Below are positions 17,182 through 26,725 of a stretch of DNA of 38,728 nt, piece after piece. A model generated the notes under the pieces. The model ran no database searches and was not told where the DNA came from. It was given only the letters and a program-made list of their open reading frames with translations. The DNA comes from Ruminococcus sp. (GTDB lineage Bacteria > Bacillota > Clostridia > Oscillospirales > Ruminococcaceae): NCBI GenBank assembly GCA_021200215.1, contig JAJQGV010000029.1:1-38728 (forward strand), read 5' to 3'. The stretch's first letter is position 1, and each line of letters begins with the position of its first letter. A program made the translations under genes and the position numbers.

Positions 17182-17490
17182 GTGAACGATAAAAGTAATC
17201 TTATTTGGAAAGGTTTTGAACGTCTGGCTTTTGGTGATATTAACGATGCCGTATTCTTAGTGTTTAGTGAGGAACTCCCTCCACCTAGCACTATCGCCAA
17301 ATTGGATTTATTTAACGTTTCTGAATTAAAACGAGTTAAGGGTGGTGGGGTGGAGATTAAAATATTTGATAGGCAAAAGGCTCTTGAAAAGATGTTGGAA
17401 TACTCTAGTTCTATGGATAACTCTGCTACCGCTAAAAACCTCATAGAAGCTTTATGCTCCTCTAGTGACGGTGATACTCTTGAAGATTAA
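17182..17490 (+). CDS. Putative terminase small subunit C-terminal-like protein (XtmA-like tail, no N-terminal HTH)
   Basis: Directly upstream of and overlapping TerL; VKGGGVEIKIFDRQKALEKMLEY resembles the C-terminal region of PBSX-type TerS. Confidence 0.5.
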   Translation: MNDKSNLIWKGFERLAFGDINDAVFLVFSEELPPPSTIAKLDLFNVSELKRVKGGGVEIKIFDRQKALEKMLEYSSSMDNSATAKNLIEALCSSSDGDTLED

Positions 17491-18736
17491 TCGATTTTCG
17501 AGTAAACAATTATTAACCCTAAAATGGTGGAACTTGAAAAAGTACTCATCTTATGATGCTATTATCTGCGATGGTGCTATACGTTCAGGTAAGACCGTTT
17601 CTATGTCAATAGGGTTCGTAATGTGGGCTATGAGCAGGTTTAAGAACGGAACTTTTGCTCTATGTGGCAAAACCGTTACTTCACTTAGACGTAACGTGGT
17701 TTCTCCTCTTTTAGATACCCTAAATACATTGGACTTTACTTGTTCTGAAAAGGTTAGTAAGAACTACTTTGATGTATCTGTATGTGGTATTAGTAATAGG
17801 TTCTATCTATTTGGTGGTAAGGACGAAGGTTCATCTGCATTGATACAAGGTATCACCCTTTGCGGTGTATTTTTCGATGAGGTGGCTTTAATGCCTAGGT
17901 CATTCGTTGAACAAGCTCTTGCTAGATGTTCTATTAATGGTTCTAAACTATGGTTCAACTGTAATCCCGATAATCCATATCACTGGTTCTATCGTGAATG
18001 GATTTTAAAATCTAAGGAAAAGAATGCCCTATACTTGCATTTTACTATGGAAGATAATCCCTCTCTCTCCCATAACATAAAAGAACGCTATAAGCGTATG
18101 TATTCTGGCATATTTTATGATAGGTTTGTACTCGGTAAATGGACGGTGTCTAGTGGAATAGTTTATCCTATGTTCGATAAATCTCACCATGTAGTAAAAC
18201 GGATTCCTAATAGTTTTAGTAGATACATTGTGTCTTGCGACTACGGAATTATAAATCCTACTTCTATGGGCTTATGGGGTTTGAATGATGGCATTTGGTT
18301 TAGAATTAATGAGTACTACTACTCTTCTAGGGAAAATGGCAATAAGCTCCACACCGATGAGGAGTATTATCAATCATTAGAGGAACTTACTAGAGGTTAT
18401 GATATAGAAACCATAATAGTAGACCCATCTGCGAGTAGCTTTATTGAGTGCATTAGGCGACATAATCACTTTAACGTTACCAAAGCAAATAATGATGTGC
18501 TAAATGGCATTAGGCGTGTTAGTGATGCTTTGAATCAAGATTTAATACTATTCTCCGAACGTTGCCAAAATTCTATTAGAGAATTCTCTCAATACTGTTG
18601 GAACGAAAAACTTAACAACGATACCCCTTTAAAACAACACGACCACGCTATGGACGACATTCGATATTTTGTAACCTATGCCTTAAGGTTTAACTCGAAT
18701 GATGACTTTTTCTGTTACTCTTTGGCTAGAGATTAA
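17465..18736 (+). CDS. Phage terminase large subunit (PBSX type)
   Basis: Walker A CDGAIRSGKTVS, Walker B GVFFDEVALM, nuclease Asp motifs CDYG, VDPSA, HAMDDIRYF. Confidence 0.93.
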   Translation: MTVILLKINRFSSKQLLTLKWWNLKKYSSYDAIICDGAIRSGKTVSMSIGFVMWAMSRFKNGTFALCGKTVTSLRRNVVSPLLDTLNTLDFTCSEKVSKNYFDVSVCGISNRFYLFGGKDEGSSALIQGITLCGVFFDEVALMPRSFVEQALARCSINGSKLWFNCNPDNPYHWFYREWILKSKEKNALYLHFTMEDNPSLSHNIKERYKRMYSGIFYDRFVLGKWTVSSGIVYPMFDKSHHVVKRIPNSFSRYIVSCDYGIINPTSMGLWGLNDGIWFRINEYYYSSRENGNKLHTDEEYYQSLEELTRGYDIETIIVDPSASSFIECIRRHNHFNVTKANNDVLNGIRRVSDALNQDLILFSERCQNSIREFSQYCWNEKLNNDTPLKQHDHAMDDIRYFVTYALRFNSNDDFFCYSLARD

Positions 18737-18761
18737 TCTATTTTTGGAGGTGATTTTTTTA

Positions 18762-19916
18762 ATGAGTATACTATCGTGGTTTAAAAAATCTAATAGTGAT
18801 GAGCCTGTGCTATTACAGACTGGTAGGCAATCTAGTTGCAACCACTTAGATATCCATAACTCTGTAGAGTTGAATGAAAAGCTATTATATGACAACATTA
18901 GGTATGCTATACCTTTAATAGACGCTTCTATCTCTAAGATAGTTCGTCTTAGTGGTGGTTTTTCTGTAATCTGTTCAGATAGCAGATATCAAACACTATT
19001 AGATGATTTTATTGAAAACGTCCCTGTGGGTGCTACTGGAAAATCTTTAGGCACATTTATGGATTGTTTTCTTGACAGTCTACTAACCTATGGCAATGCT
19101 ATTGGAGAGATATTAATCAATAAGAACACTGGTAAAGTGGTTGGACTCTCTAATGGTAACATTGCAGACGTTCAAATTAAGTTTGGAAGTTCTCCCTTAG
19201 ATAAAGTTTTCTATATAAAAGGACAAGAGCAACCTATCGCTATGCCTCAGTTGATACTATTTTCATCTATAAATAATATTAGTGGTGAACTCTTAGGTAG
19301 GTCTGTGCTTCGTGGATTGCCTTCATTAAGCAACATCTTGCTTAGAATATATGAATGTATAGGTCAAAACTTCGACAGAGTCGGCAACGTTCGATATGCT
19401 GTAACCTATAAACCGTCTTCTGACAATCCAGACAGAATGTTCTCTAAAGAACGTGCTATGCAGATTGCTAAAGAATGGTCAGACGGTATGAGTTCATCTC
19501 ACAATGGGCAAGTTAAGGACTTTATTTCCGTTGGTGATGTCGATATTAAGACCATCGGTGCAGATAATCAGATAATAGATACGGAAGTTCCAGTTAGACA
19601 GTTACTTGAACAGTTGCTATCTAAACTATCCATTCCACCGTTCTTATTGGGGTTATCTTGGTCATCGACCGAAAGAATGTCCTCACAACAAGCCGATATG
19701 CTAACTTCGGAACTTGAATACTACAGACGTGTGATAACGCCTACTATTAAACAGATTTGCATGGCTTATCTAAAGAGTATAGGTTCTAGTAGTTCCGTAA
19801 CTGTGGATTGGGTGAATATCAACTTGCAAGATGAAGTTGAACTCGCTGAGGCTAGGCTTAAAAACGCTCAGGCGTTACAGATTGAATCTGAACTAGATTT
19901 AACAGGCATTAACTAA
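18762..19916 (+). CDS. Phage portal protein
   Basis: Follows TerL; GNAIGEILINKNTGKVVGL, SIPPFLLGLSWSSTERMSSQQADMLTSELEYYRRVITPTIKQI; ATG 18762 after GGAGGTGA. Confidence 0.88.
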   Translation: MSILSWFKKSNSDEPVLLQTGRQSSCNHLDIHNSVELNEKLLYDNIRYAIPLIDASISKIVRLSGGFSVICSDSRYQTLLDDFIENVPVGATGKSLGTFMDCFLDSLLTYGNAIGEILINKNTGKVVGLSNGNIADVQIKFGSSPLDKVFYIKGQEQPIAMPQLILFSSINNISGELLGRSVLRGLPSLSNILLRIYECIGQNFDRVGNVRYAVTYKPSSDNPDRMFSKERAMQIAKEWSDGMSSSHNGQVKDFISVGDVDIKTIGADNQIIDTEVPVRQLLEQLLSKLSIPPFLLGLSWSSTERMSSQQADMLTSELEYYRRVITPTIKQICMAYLKSIGSSSSVTVDWVNINLQDEVELAEARLKNAQALQIESELDLTGIN

Positions 19917-19934
19917 ATTTTTGGAGGTATTTTT

Positions 19935-20903
19935 ATGTTTGATAACATTAAACTTGAAAAAGGATTATATAATCTTGCTGGTAAGAACTTTATCGATGCC
20001 CTTGAGGAAATAGACCCTAGTGAAAACTATGTAGGTACTCCTATAGAGAAGTTAGACGCTTTTGAACGTCAACTAAAGAGGTTCGATATTAGAGTTAATG
20101 GTGCTCACTGCGACAAGGTAGAAAAATTCTTCACTACTACCGAAACTGCTGTACTATTCCCTGAATATATGAAGAGATGCATTGTACAAGGTATTGAAGA
20201 CAGTAACATAGGTGATATTGTTGCTGTAAAGACTATAGTAAATGCTACAGTGTACAAGGGACTATCTATTACTGATACTTCTAGTTACACTTCTACTATC
20301 TCAGCAGGAAGCCTTCTTCCAGATAGTACTATTACTGAAAGTTCTACTACCTACGATATTAAAAAGTTCGCAAGACTAATAAACTGCCCTTATGAGGTTA
20401 TAAGACAACAGAACTTAGATGTATTTGGTCTACAACTTCGTGTGATTGGCAGAAAGATAGGCTTTGCAATATACTCAAAGGCATTAAGTGCTATTACAGA
20501 TAATGCTAGTTCTATTGATATAAGTGGTTCTGAGTTGGCTTATTCTGATTTAATCAATCTATTTGGAGAGTTTACTAACTACGATATCACTACTGTGATT
20601 GCATCTCCTGCTATCTGTGCAAAGATTCTACAACTAGATGAGATTGCTGACCATTGCTGTTGTAACAATACTAATGGGATTATTCTTCCATTCGGTGCAA
20701 GATTAGTTAAGTCCACTATGGTAGATGATACTAAAATATTAGCTATAGACAAGGACTTTGCTATTGAATATGTAACAACATCTGACCTATATATGGAAAC
20801 CGATAAGATTATCAACAGACAGCTTGAAAGCGTTAGTGTTAGTATTCCATGCTTATTTAGAGCATTGGTTACAGATGCTATGAAGGTTTTAAACCTTTCT
20901 TAG
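19935..20903 (+). CDS. Putative phage major capsid protein
   Basis: Position after portal; about 320 aa; TETAVLFPEYMKRCI...ITESSTTYDIKKFARLINCPYEVIRQQNLDVFGLQLRVIGRKIG typical of HK97-fold capsids. Confidence 0.75.
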   Translation: MFDNIKLEKGLYNLAGKNFIDALEEIDPSENYVGTPIEKLDAFERQLKRFDIRVNGAHCDKVEKFFTTTETAVLFPEYMKRCIVQGIEDSNIGDIVAVKTIVNATVYKGLSITDTSSYTSTISAGSLLPDSTITESSTTYDIKKFARLINCPYEVIRQQNLDVFGLQLRVIGRKIGFAIYSKALSAITDNASSIDISGSELAYSDLINLFGEFTNYDITTVIASPAICAKILQLDEIADHCCCNNTNGIILPFGARLVKSTMVDDTKILAIDKDFAIEYVTTSDLYMETDKIINRQLESVSVSIPCLFRALVTDAMKVLNLS

Positions 20904-20917
20904 TAGTTTAAATCTTA

Positions 20918-20954
20918 AAGTTTCGGAGCGTTCTAGTTGGACGTTCCGAAACTT
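20918..20954. repeat. 14-bp stem hairpin between capsid and protease genes
   Basis: AAGTTTCGGAGCGT (20918-20931) / ACGTTCCGAAACTT (20941-20954), one G-U pair, 9-nt loop, no T-run. Confidence 0.8.
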
Positions 20955-20984
20955 AAAATAATATATATAAGGAGTTGGAGTTTT

Positions 20985-21824
20985 ATGGAAGATGAAACCC
21001 TTTTAAAAAAATTGAATAACTTTACTAGAAGAGAACTATCTAAAGATGAGGTATATATCTTCGACGTTATTCTATGTGACAACGATGTAGACCGTGATAA
21101 TGAATCCTTTTCCGATAATGCTCTCGATACCATGCAAAAGTTATTCATAGGTAAAACTGGTATATTTGACCATAATGCTAAAGGAAGTAATCAAACTTCA
21201 AGAATCTTTGATACTCAAGTGGTGCTAGATGATTCTAAAACTACTAAGTTTGGTACTCCTTATAAGTGCTTAAAGGGAAATGCATACATGGTAAAAACGT
21301 CATCTAATGAGGATTTAATTAAAGAAATAGATGGTGGTATTAAGAAAGAGGTAAGTGTATCGTGTAACGTTAAGTCGCATAGATGTTCAATATGTGGTGC
21401 AGATAAATATCAAAAAGGGTGTAACCACGTACTAGGAAAGTATTATGGTGGTAAACTATGTTATTCAATCTTAGATGATGTATCTGATGCGTATGAGTGG
21501 AGCTTCGTTGCAGTTCCTGCTCAAGTAAATGCTGGAGTTACTAAACGTTTTGGTACTTTGAAAGATGTTCAAGTGGATAACTTAGAGAATCCTTTAGTTT
21601 GTAGTATCGCAGAAGATTTAAAGGGTGACATTATAAGGTTAGGTTTCCTTAAAAATGATACTAATAAAATATTAGAAAAGCATTTAGATATGCTATCCAT
21701 AGATGAGTTAATCACTATAAAGAAAGATTTACTATCTAAACCTACTTCTACTCAAGATGTTTTTTCACAACTTAATGTTAATAAGTCCAGTAGTAATGAT
21801 ATCATAGACGAGTTTAAACTCTAG
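20985..21824 (+). CDS. Putative prohead protease / XkdF-like with Cys-rich insert
   Basis: DVDRDNESFSDNALDTMQKLFIGKTGIFDHN, IKKEVSVSCNV, CSICGADKYQKGCNH, DAYEWSFVAVPAQVNAGVTKRF. Confidence 0.75.
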   Translation: MEDETLLKKLNNFTRRELSKDEVYIFDVILCDNDVDRDNESFSDNALDTMQKLFIGKTGIFDHNAKGSNQTSRIFDTQVVLDDSKTTKFGTPYKCLKGNAYMVKTSSNEDLIKEIDGGIKKEVSVSCNVKSHRCSICGADKYQKGCNHVLGKYYGGKLCYSILDDVSDAYEWSFVAVPAQVNAGVTKRFGTLKDVQVDNLENPLVCSIAEDLKGDIIRLGFLKNDTNKILEKHLDMLSIDELITIKKDLLSKPTSTQDVFSQLNVNKSSSNDIIDEFKL

Positions 21825-21826
21825 GG

Positions 21827-22186
21827 GTGATTTTATTGAATACTCAAACCATTAATGAACTATTTGAACTATTTTCAGGTGTCGATGATGCTACCGAGTA
21901 TGCTTATATAGTAGAATCTGCTATTAATGATGTAACTCAAATGTTAATAAGTAGTTCAGAATCTACCGATGATAGACTTAACTATGTATGTGGTTCATTG
22001 GCAAACTTGAAGTATCAGCAGTTTATGGCATCTAGGGATAGGCTTAACTATACCTATGCAGGAACAGTATCGCAAAAACACGATGGAAAAGACCAGCTTG
22101 CCGATGCTTATAGTATGTTCTATAGCTATCTAGCTACCGTTAAAGATATCATTAAAGATGATAACTTTTACTTTCAAAGTGTATAA
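21827..22186 (+). CDS. Putative phage head-tail connector protein
   Basis: Position and size (119 aa) only; possible TTG start at 21836. Confidence 0.45.
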   Translation: MILLNTQTINELFELFSGVDDATEYAYIVESAINDVTQMLISSSESTDDRLNYVCGSLANLKYQQFMASRDRLNYTYAGTVSQKHDGKDQLADAYSMFYSYLATVKDIIKDDNFYFQSV

Positions 22187-22193
22187 GGCTAAT

Positions 22194-22218
22194 AAGGAAC
22201 GTCATGTGTGGCGTTCCT
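22194..22218. repeat. Hairpin between phage ORFs
   Basis: AGGAACG-tcatgtgtgg-CGTTCCT. Confidence 0.6.
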
Positions 22219-22246
22219 AAAAAAATTAAGGAGGTATATATATAGT

Positions 22247-22645
22247 ATGTCAATACTAAGTGAACTAAAAAATATCTTAGAGAATACATCTCCAATAGAT
22301 GTATACTTAGAGTATGATGGTATTCCATTGGAATCTAAGGGCGAAAGGTTCGTGGTAGTAGGAATAGATTCTGAGGAGTGTTCTTACGATATTCAAAACT
22401 CTTCCGATGATTTCTCAAAAGATAAGATATCGTTTAAAGTAAGGATTATAATGCCCTCGGACGTTGACAACGATACTATAAACAACTACTTCGATAACTA
22501 TATAATGAATCCATTAATGAAATCTATACAGTTTAACGTTCTATCTGTAAAGAAAGATGCTCCTCAGTATACTAAGTATCTAAATAAGATGCAGTTAGAT
22601 AGTACTATCTTAGTAGAGTGTGTATCCAACTTTAGCTTTAGTTAG
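22247..22645 (+). CDS. Putative phage minor head/tail completion protein
   Basis: Position, about 130 aa; ATG at 22247 after AAGGAGG. Confidence 0.4.
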   Translation: MSILSELKNILENTSPIDVYLEYDGIPLESKGERFVVVGIDSEECSYDIQNSSDDFSKDKISFKVRIIMPSDVDNDTINNYFDNYIMNPLMKSIQFNVLSVKKDAPQYTKYLNKMQLDSTILVECVSNFSFS

Positions 22646-22658
22646 GAGGTTTTATGTC

Positions 22659-23057
22659 ATGCAAAGAGTATATTCTAAGTCACATAATAAGGTATCCCTA
22701 AACAATTTAAGCTTTGAAGTGATATCGTATAAGGTTGACCATGTAAAGATGGTATCTAGCTATATTACTATGTCCAACGATACGGGTATGTACGTCAATG
22801 GAGTTAAACCGTACATCTTGACGCTAAAAGGATACTTTCCAAAGTCTAATGGAATTAGCGTATTAACGTCCCTAGAGGAGTTGATTCATAGTCAGCAAGG
22901 ACTTACTTTCACTCTAAGTGGTATAGAGTTCCAAAATGTTGAACTGAATAGGTACTCCTTTAAAGAAGTGATATCTAACGTATACCAAGAGTTTGAAATA
23001 TCTTTTATGGGAGTAGATTCTTTTAGTACAACTTCGGAGGACGATGAAGATGAGTAA
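22659..23057 (+). CDS. Phage tail-associated protein, unknown
   Basis: Position between connector genes and hub; ATG 22659 after GGAGG. Confidence 0.4.
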   Translation: MQRVYSKSHNKVSLNNLSFEVISYKVDHVKMVSSYITMSNDTGMYVNGVKPYILTLKGYFPKSNGISVLTSLEELIHSQQGLTFTLSGIEFQNVELNRYSFKEVISNVYQEFEISFMGVDSFSTTSEDDEDE

Positions 23058-23991
23058 TATCATAACCTTAAGACTTACTACTAGCAGTGATATAGAGTAT
23101 GTTCTAAATGATATACTATCATTTAAAATAGTTAGAGAGTATTATACTCCATATAATATTTTAACGGTAAAAGCAGTATATCCAAGGGATATAAGCGTTA
23201 GGTTTAAAAAGGTGGAGTTAATACTGAATGGTGAAGTAATCCATACTGGCTTAGTAGATACTTGTATCGTTGAAAGAGTCTTTGACTTTGAAACCATAAA
23301 TATAAAATCTAAGAGTTTTACTGTGTTATTGTGTCAAAATCAGTTAGCACCAGAACTAAAGAGCAATGTGTCCTTAAGTTCATTAATAGATAGTTTTATA
23401 ACCATACCAGAGATATCACATGAGGATAATGAAGATGTTGTAAACTATATCTATATAAAGAATACGTCTACACTTTGGGACGCTGTTATAAACTTAACTC
23501 ACAAGATAAACGGTGGGCATCCATATATACGTGAGAGTAACAAGGTTATGGTATCGCTTTTAGAAGATGCATCTATTTTTAACCTATCTAAAAGTTTAGT
23601 AACGTCTACTGGTTCAGGTTTAGATACTACTAAGATAATTAGTGATATCCATATGCAAGATATAGATGGTAACTATGATACGTATAATCTAAACAATCCG
23701 TTAGCTAGTGACTTAAACATAGTTCGTCACAAACATATAGACCTAGATAGACAGTATCTAAGTAATCCATCAGATGCTCTTATCTATAAGCTGAACTTTT
23801 CTATGCGTGGATATTACTTTGTATATGCTACTTACAATGGGTATCTAGGGGAAGATATTGGCGACTATGTAAACTTCTATAACTACTTTCCAAAGAGTAG
23901 AGTATCTAAGCTTGAGATAACTGGAAAAGATGGAAATGTATCTACTAAGGTTTATGCCTATACAGATAGTTACCTATCTTATGAGATATAG
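23050..23991 (+). CDS. Putative phage baseplate hub protein (XkdQ/YqbQ or gpD-like)
   Basis: About 315 aa beta-rich; VKAVYPRDISVRFKKVELILNGEVIHTGLVDTCIVERVFDFETINIKSKSFTVLLCQNQL pattern. Confidence 0.6.
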   Translation: MSNIITLRLTTSSDIEYVLNDILSFKIVREYYTPYNILTVKAVYPRDISVRFKKVELILNGEVIHTGLVDTCIVERVFDFETINIKSKSFTVLLCQNQLAPELKSNVSLSSLIDSFITIPEISHEDNEDVVNYIYIKNTSTLWDAVINLTHKINGGHPYIRESNKVMVSLLEDASIFNLSKSLVTSTGSGLDTTKIISDIHMQDIDGNYDTYNLNNPLASDLNIVRHKHIDLDRQYLSNPSDALIYKLNFSMRGYYFVYATYNGYLGEDIGDYVNFYNYFPKSRVSKLEITGKDGNVSTKVYAYTDSYLSYEI

Positions 23992-24002
23992 GTATTATAA
24001 AA

Positions 24003-24023
24003 GGCGGATTTAAAAAATCCGCC
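24003..24023. terminator. GC-rich hairpin between convergent hub gene and proS
   Basis: GGCGGATT-taaaa-AATCCGCC. Confidence 0.65.
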
Positions 24024-24055
24024 AAAATATTAATCTTTAACTATTATGATATAAA

Positions 24056-25501
24056 TTAATAAGCTTTTCCCCAGTATAGCATATGTTTAGCAGGCTTGCC
24101 ACAGCATACACAAACATCAGAAAGATGTTCTTGTTCAAATGGGATACATCTTGAGCCTACACCAGTAACTTCTTTAACCTTATCTTCGCAAGCTTCTTCA
24201 CCGCACCACATAGCTTTAATGAATCCATCGCCATTAGTTTGGAGCGTCTTAACAATTTCGTCCATAGATGTACAAGCATAGGTACGATTCTCTCTATTCT
24301 CAAAAGCGTTTTTGTACATACCATCACGAACTTCTATTAACTTATCTTGAATGGTTTGTTGTAGGTTATCTAAACTAACTATAGTTTTTTCTCTGTTGTG
24401 GCGAGTAACTACTACACATTGATTGTTTTCAATATCCTTAGGGCCTATTTCAATTCTAATAGGAACGCCTTTCATTTCATACTCAGCGAACTTCCAACCA
24501 GCGGAATTTTTGCTATCATCTAATTTAACTCTAATGCCAGCAGATTTAATTCTATCTAAGAGTTCGTGAGCCTTGTCGAGAACGCCTTCTTTCTGTTGAG
24601 CTATTGGAACTATTACAACTTGAATAGGTGCTACCGCTGGAGGCAATACCAAACCGTTGTTATCGCCATGAGTCATAATTATAGCACCGATTAATCTAGT
24701 AGTAACACCCCAACTAGTTTGATGTGGTATAGCTTTCTTGTTATCCTTGTCTGTGTATTCAATACCGAATGCTTTAGCAAATCCATCGCCAAAGTAGTGT
24801 GAAGTTCCTGCTTGTAGAGCCTTGCCATCGTGCATAAGAGCCTCTATACAGTAGGTAGATACTGCACCTGCAAACTTATCGCTTTCAGTCTTTTGACCTT
24901 GAACTACAGGCATCGCTAGATATTCTTGACAGAACTTTGTATATACGTTTAACATCTTTATAGTTTCTTCAATAGCCTCTTCAGCAGTAGCGTGTATAGT
25001 ATGTCCTTCTTGCCATAGGAACTCCCTAGAACGTAAGAATGGACGAGTAGTCTTTTCCCAACGAACTACATTAACCCATTGATTATATAACTTAGGTAAA
25101 TCTCTGTAAGAATGAACTATGTTAGCATAATGTTCACAGAATAGTGTTTCCGATGTAGGTCTAACGCAAAGTCTGTCTTCTAATTTTTCGCTACCGCCAT
25201 GAGTAACCCAAGCAACCTCAGGAGCAAAACCCTCAACGTGGTCTTTTTCCTTTTGGAGCAAACTTTCAGGGATAAATAGAGGCATACAAACGTTTTCGTG
25301 ACCAGTATCTTTAAACATACCGTCTAAAATCTTTTGGATATTTTCCCAGATAGCATAGCCATATGGACGTATTACCATACAACCTTTAACGCTAGTATAC
25401 TCAATAAGTTCAGCCTTTTTAACTATGTCAGTATACCATTTAGCGAAATCTTCGTCCATAGAGGTAATAGCATCTACCATTTTTTTGTCATTTTTAGCCA
25501 T
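24056..25501 (-). CDS. proS: Prolyl-tRNA synthetase (short archaeal/eukaryote-like type)
   Basis: [69 protein letters not shown]-terminal zinc-like Cys cluster. Confidence 0.96.
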   Translation of the reverse strand: MAKNDKKMVDAITSMDEDFAKWYTDIVKKAELIEYTSVKGCMVIRPYGYAIWENIQKILDGMFKDTGHENVCMPLFIPESLLQKEKDHVEGFAPEVAWVTHGGSEKLEDRLCVRPTSETLFCEHYANIVHSYRDLPKLYNQWVNVVRWEKTTRPFLRSREFLWQEGHTIHATAEEAIEETIKMLNVYTKFCQEYLAMPVVQGQKTESDKFAGAVSTYCIEALMHDGKALQAGTSHYFGDGFAKAFGIEYTDKDNKKAIPHQTSWGVTTRLIGAIIMTHGDNNGLVLPPAVAPIQVVIVPIAQQKEGVLDKAHELLDRIKSAGIRVKLDDSKNSAGWKFAEYEMKGVPIRIEIGPKDIENNQCVVVTRHNREKTIVSLDNLQQTIQDKLIEVRDGMYKNAFENRENRTYACTSMDEIVKTLQTNGDGFIKAMWCGEEACEDKVKEVTGVGSRCIPFEQEHLSDVCVCCGKPAKHMLYWGKAY

Positions 25502-25820
25502 TGTTATTAACATCTCCATTATCATTTAAAGTATTATTATCGTCGTTATTGATAACTTCTTGATTAATATTTTCCCTACGAGCCTTTTCTTGCTCATAGA
25601 GTTTATCCATATCAAGTTCACGGTTTCCATCGAATGGACTTTTAACCAAGTACAGTCTTTCATCTTCTTGTGATTTAGGGTGTTTCTGTCTATAATCTTT
25701 TGCGAACTTGTCTATGCGTCTAGCGACTTTTGGAGTCGAAACTAATGCAATGTATATTACCAATAGTACACCCATAGTCATTCCAAAGAATTCAAGTACG
25801 GTGGTCACAGAGAATTGCAT
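25494..25820 (-). CDS. Single-TM protein of unknown function with Asn/Asp-rich tail
   Basis: ORF overlaps proS start; N-terminal TM, charged C-terminus. Confidence 0.6.
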   Translation of the reverse strand: MQFSVTTVLEFFGMTMGVLLVIYIALVSTPKVARRIDKFAKDYRQKHPKSQEDERLYLVKSPFDGNRELDMDKLYEQEKARRENINQEVINNDDNNTLNDNGDVNNNG

Positions 25821-26097
25821 ACAAAAATCACTTCCTTTATCAACTAAAGATACTTTTAATATTATACTATATTTTATTTGTGCTGTAAAGATATTTATCC
25901 AAAAAAATAGGTGCGTATATGCCGTTGTGGTGATGTATGGCTCGAACCATTAGAGTTTTTTAGCATATAATAAAAATATCTTAAAGTATATGATTAAAAC
26001 CATACTATGATGGTAAAAATATAGGTAAGATGGTTAAAACTTTTAATACAGAGAATATCCTGCAAAATACATTAAATACTTTTTAGGAGTGATAAAT

Positions 26098-26445
26098 ATG
26101 TCTAACATTAAACGTGGCGAAATATATTATGCCGACCTTAGTCCAGTAGTAGGCTCGGAACAGGGCGGAGTAAGACCAGTACTTATTATACAAAACGATG
26201 TAGGTAATAAATATAGTCCTACCGTTATTGCAGCAGCAATTACTAGCCGTCATGATAAGGCAAAGTTGCCGACTCATATTGAGTTAAATGCATCGCAATA
26301 TGGTTTGGCTAAGGATAGCGTTGTGTTACTTGAACAGGTTCGTACTTTAGATAAACAACGTCTAAAAGAACGAATGGGTTCTTTGGATAATAGCTCTATG
26401 AACAGAGTAAATAACGCACTTTCAATAAGTTTTGGTCTTATGTAA
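26098..26445 (+). CDS. mazF: MazF/PemK-family endoribonuclease toxin
   Basis: [63 protein letters not shown]. Confidence 0.93.
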   Translation: MSNIKRGEIYYADLSPVVGSEQGGVRPVLIIQNDVGNKYSPTVIAAAITSRHDKAKLPTHIELNASQYGLAKDSVVLLEQVRTLDKQRLKERMGSLDNSSMNRVNNALSISFGLM

Positions 26446-26494
26446 TGTTTCGACATATAGTTATCCATTAGATAACGTTATCATATATTGAAAG

Positions 26495-26523
26495 ATTGGG
26501 GAAGTTTTTGTACTTCCCCAATT
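26495..26523 (+). terminator. Terminator after mazF
   Basis: ATTGGGGAAGT...ACTTCCCCAAT. Confidence 0.7.
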
Positions 26524-26595
26524 GTATTAGTGTTCATTATAAGAATCTAAATTAAGCATAAAAATAAAGTATAGATAGAACTATCTATACTTTAA

Positions 26596-26667
26596 TGACC
26601 CCTACGGGAATCGAACCCATGATTCCACCGTGAAAGGGTGGCGTCTTAACCGCTTGACCAAGGGGCC
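26596..26667 (-). tRNA. tRNA-Glu(UUC)
   Basis: Minus strand GGCCCCTTGGTCAAGCGGTTAAGACGCCACCCTTTCACGGTGG...GGTTCGATTCCCGTAGGGGTCA; anticodon TTC. Confidence 0.93.
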
Positions 26668-26725
26668 TTATATAATATAATAAATTAAGTTCAGAAACTT
26701 ATAAAATACTAAATGCACTTTAATA

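Larger units (their letters stand above)
17182..23991 (+). mobile_element. Phage-derived packaging/head/hub gene cluster (prophage remnant or domesticated element)
   Basis: Nine co-directional ORFs in phage order: TerS-like, TerL, portal, capsid, protease, connectors, tail-associated, baseplate hub; no integrase, lysis, tape measure or sheath seen. Confidence 0.8.

Noticed and set aside
16990-24056. att sites for the phage-like cluster
   Set aside because: No convincing direct repeat flanking the cluster and no tRNA target at either edge by eye.
25708-25953. Plus-strand 81-aa ORF considered as a MazE-type antitoxin
   Set aside because: Mostly antisense to the 25494-25820 gene; no AbrB/RHH-like pattern and separated from mazF.
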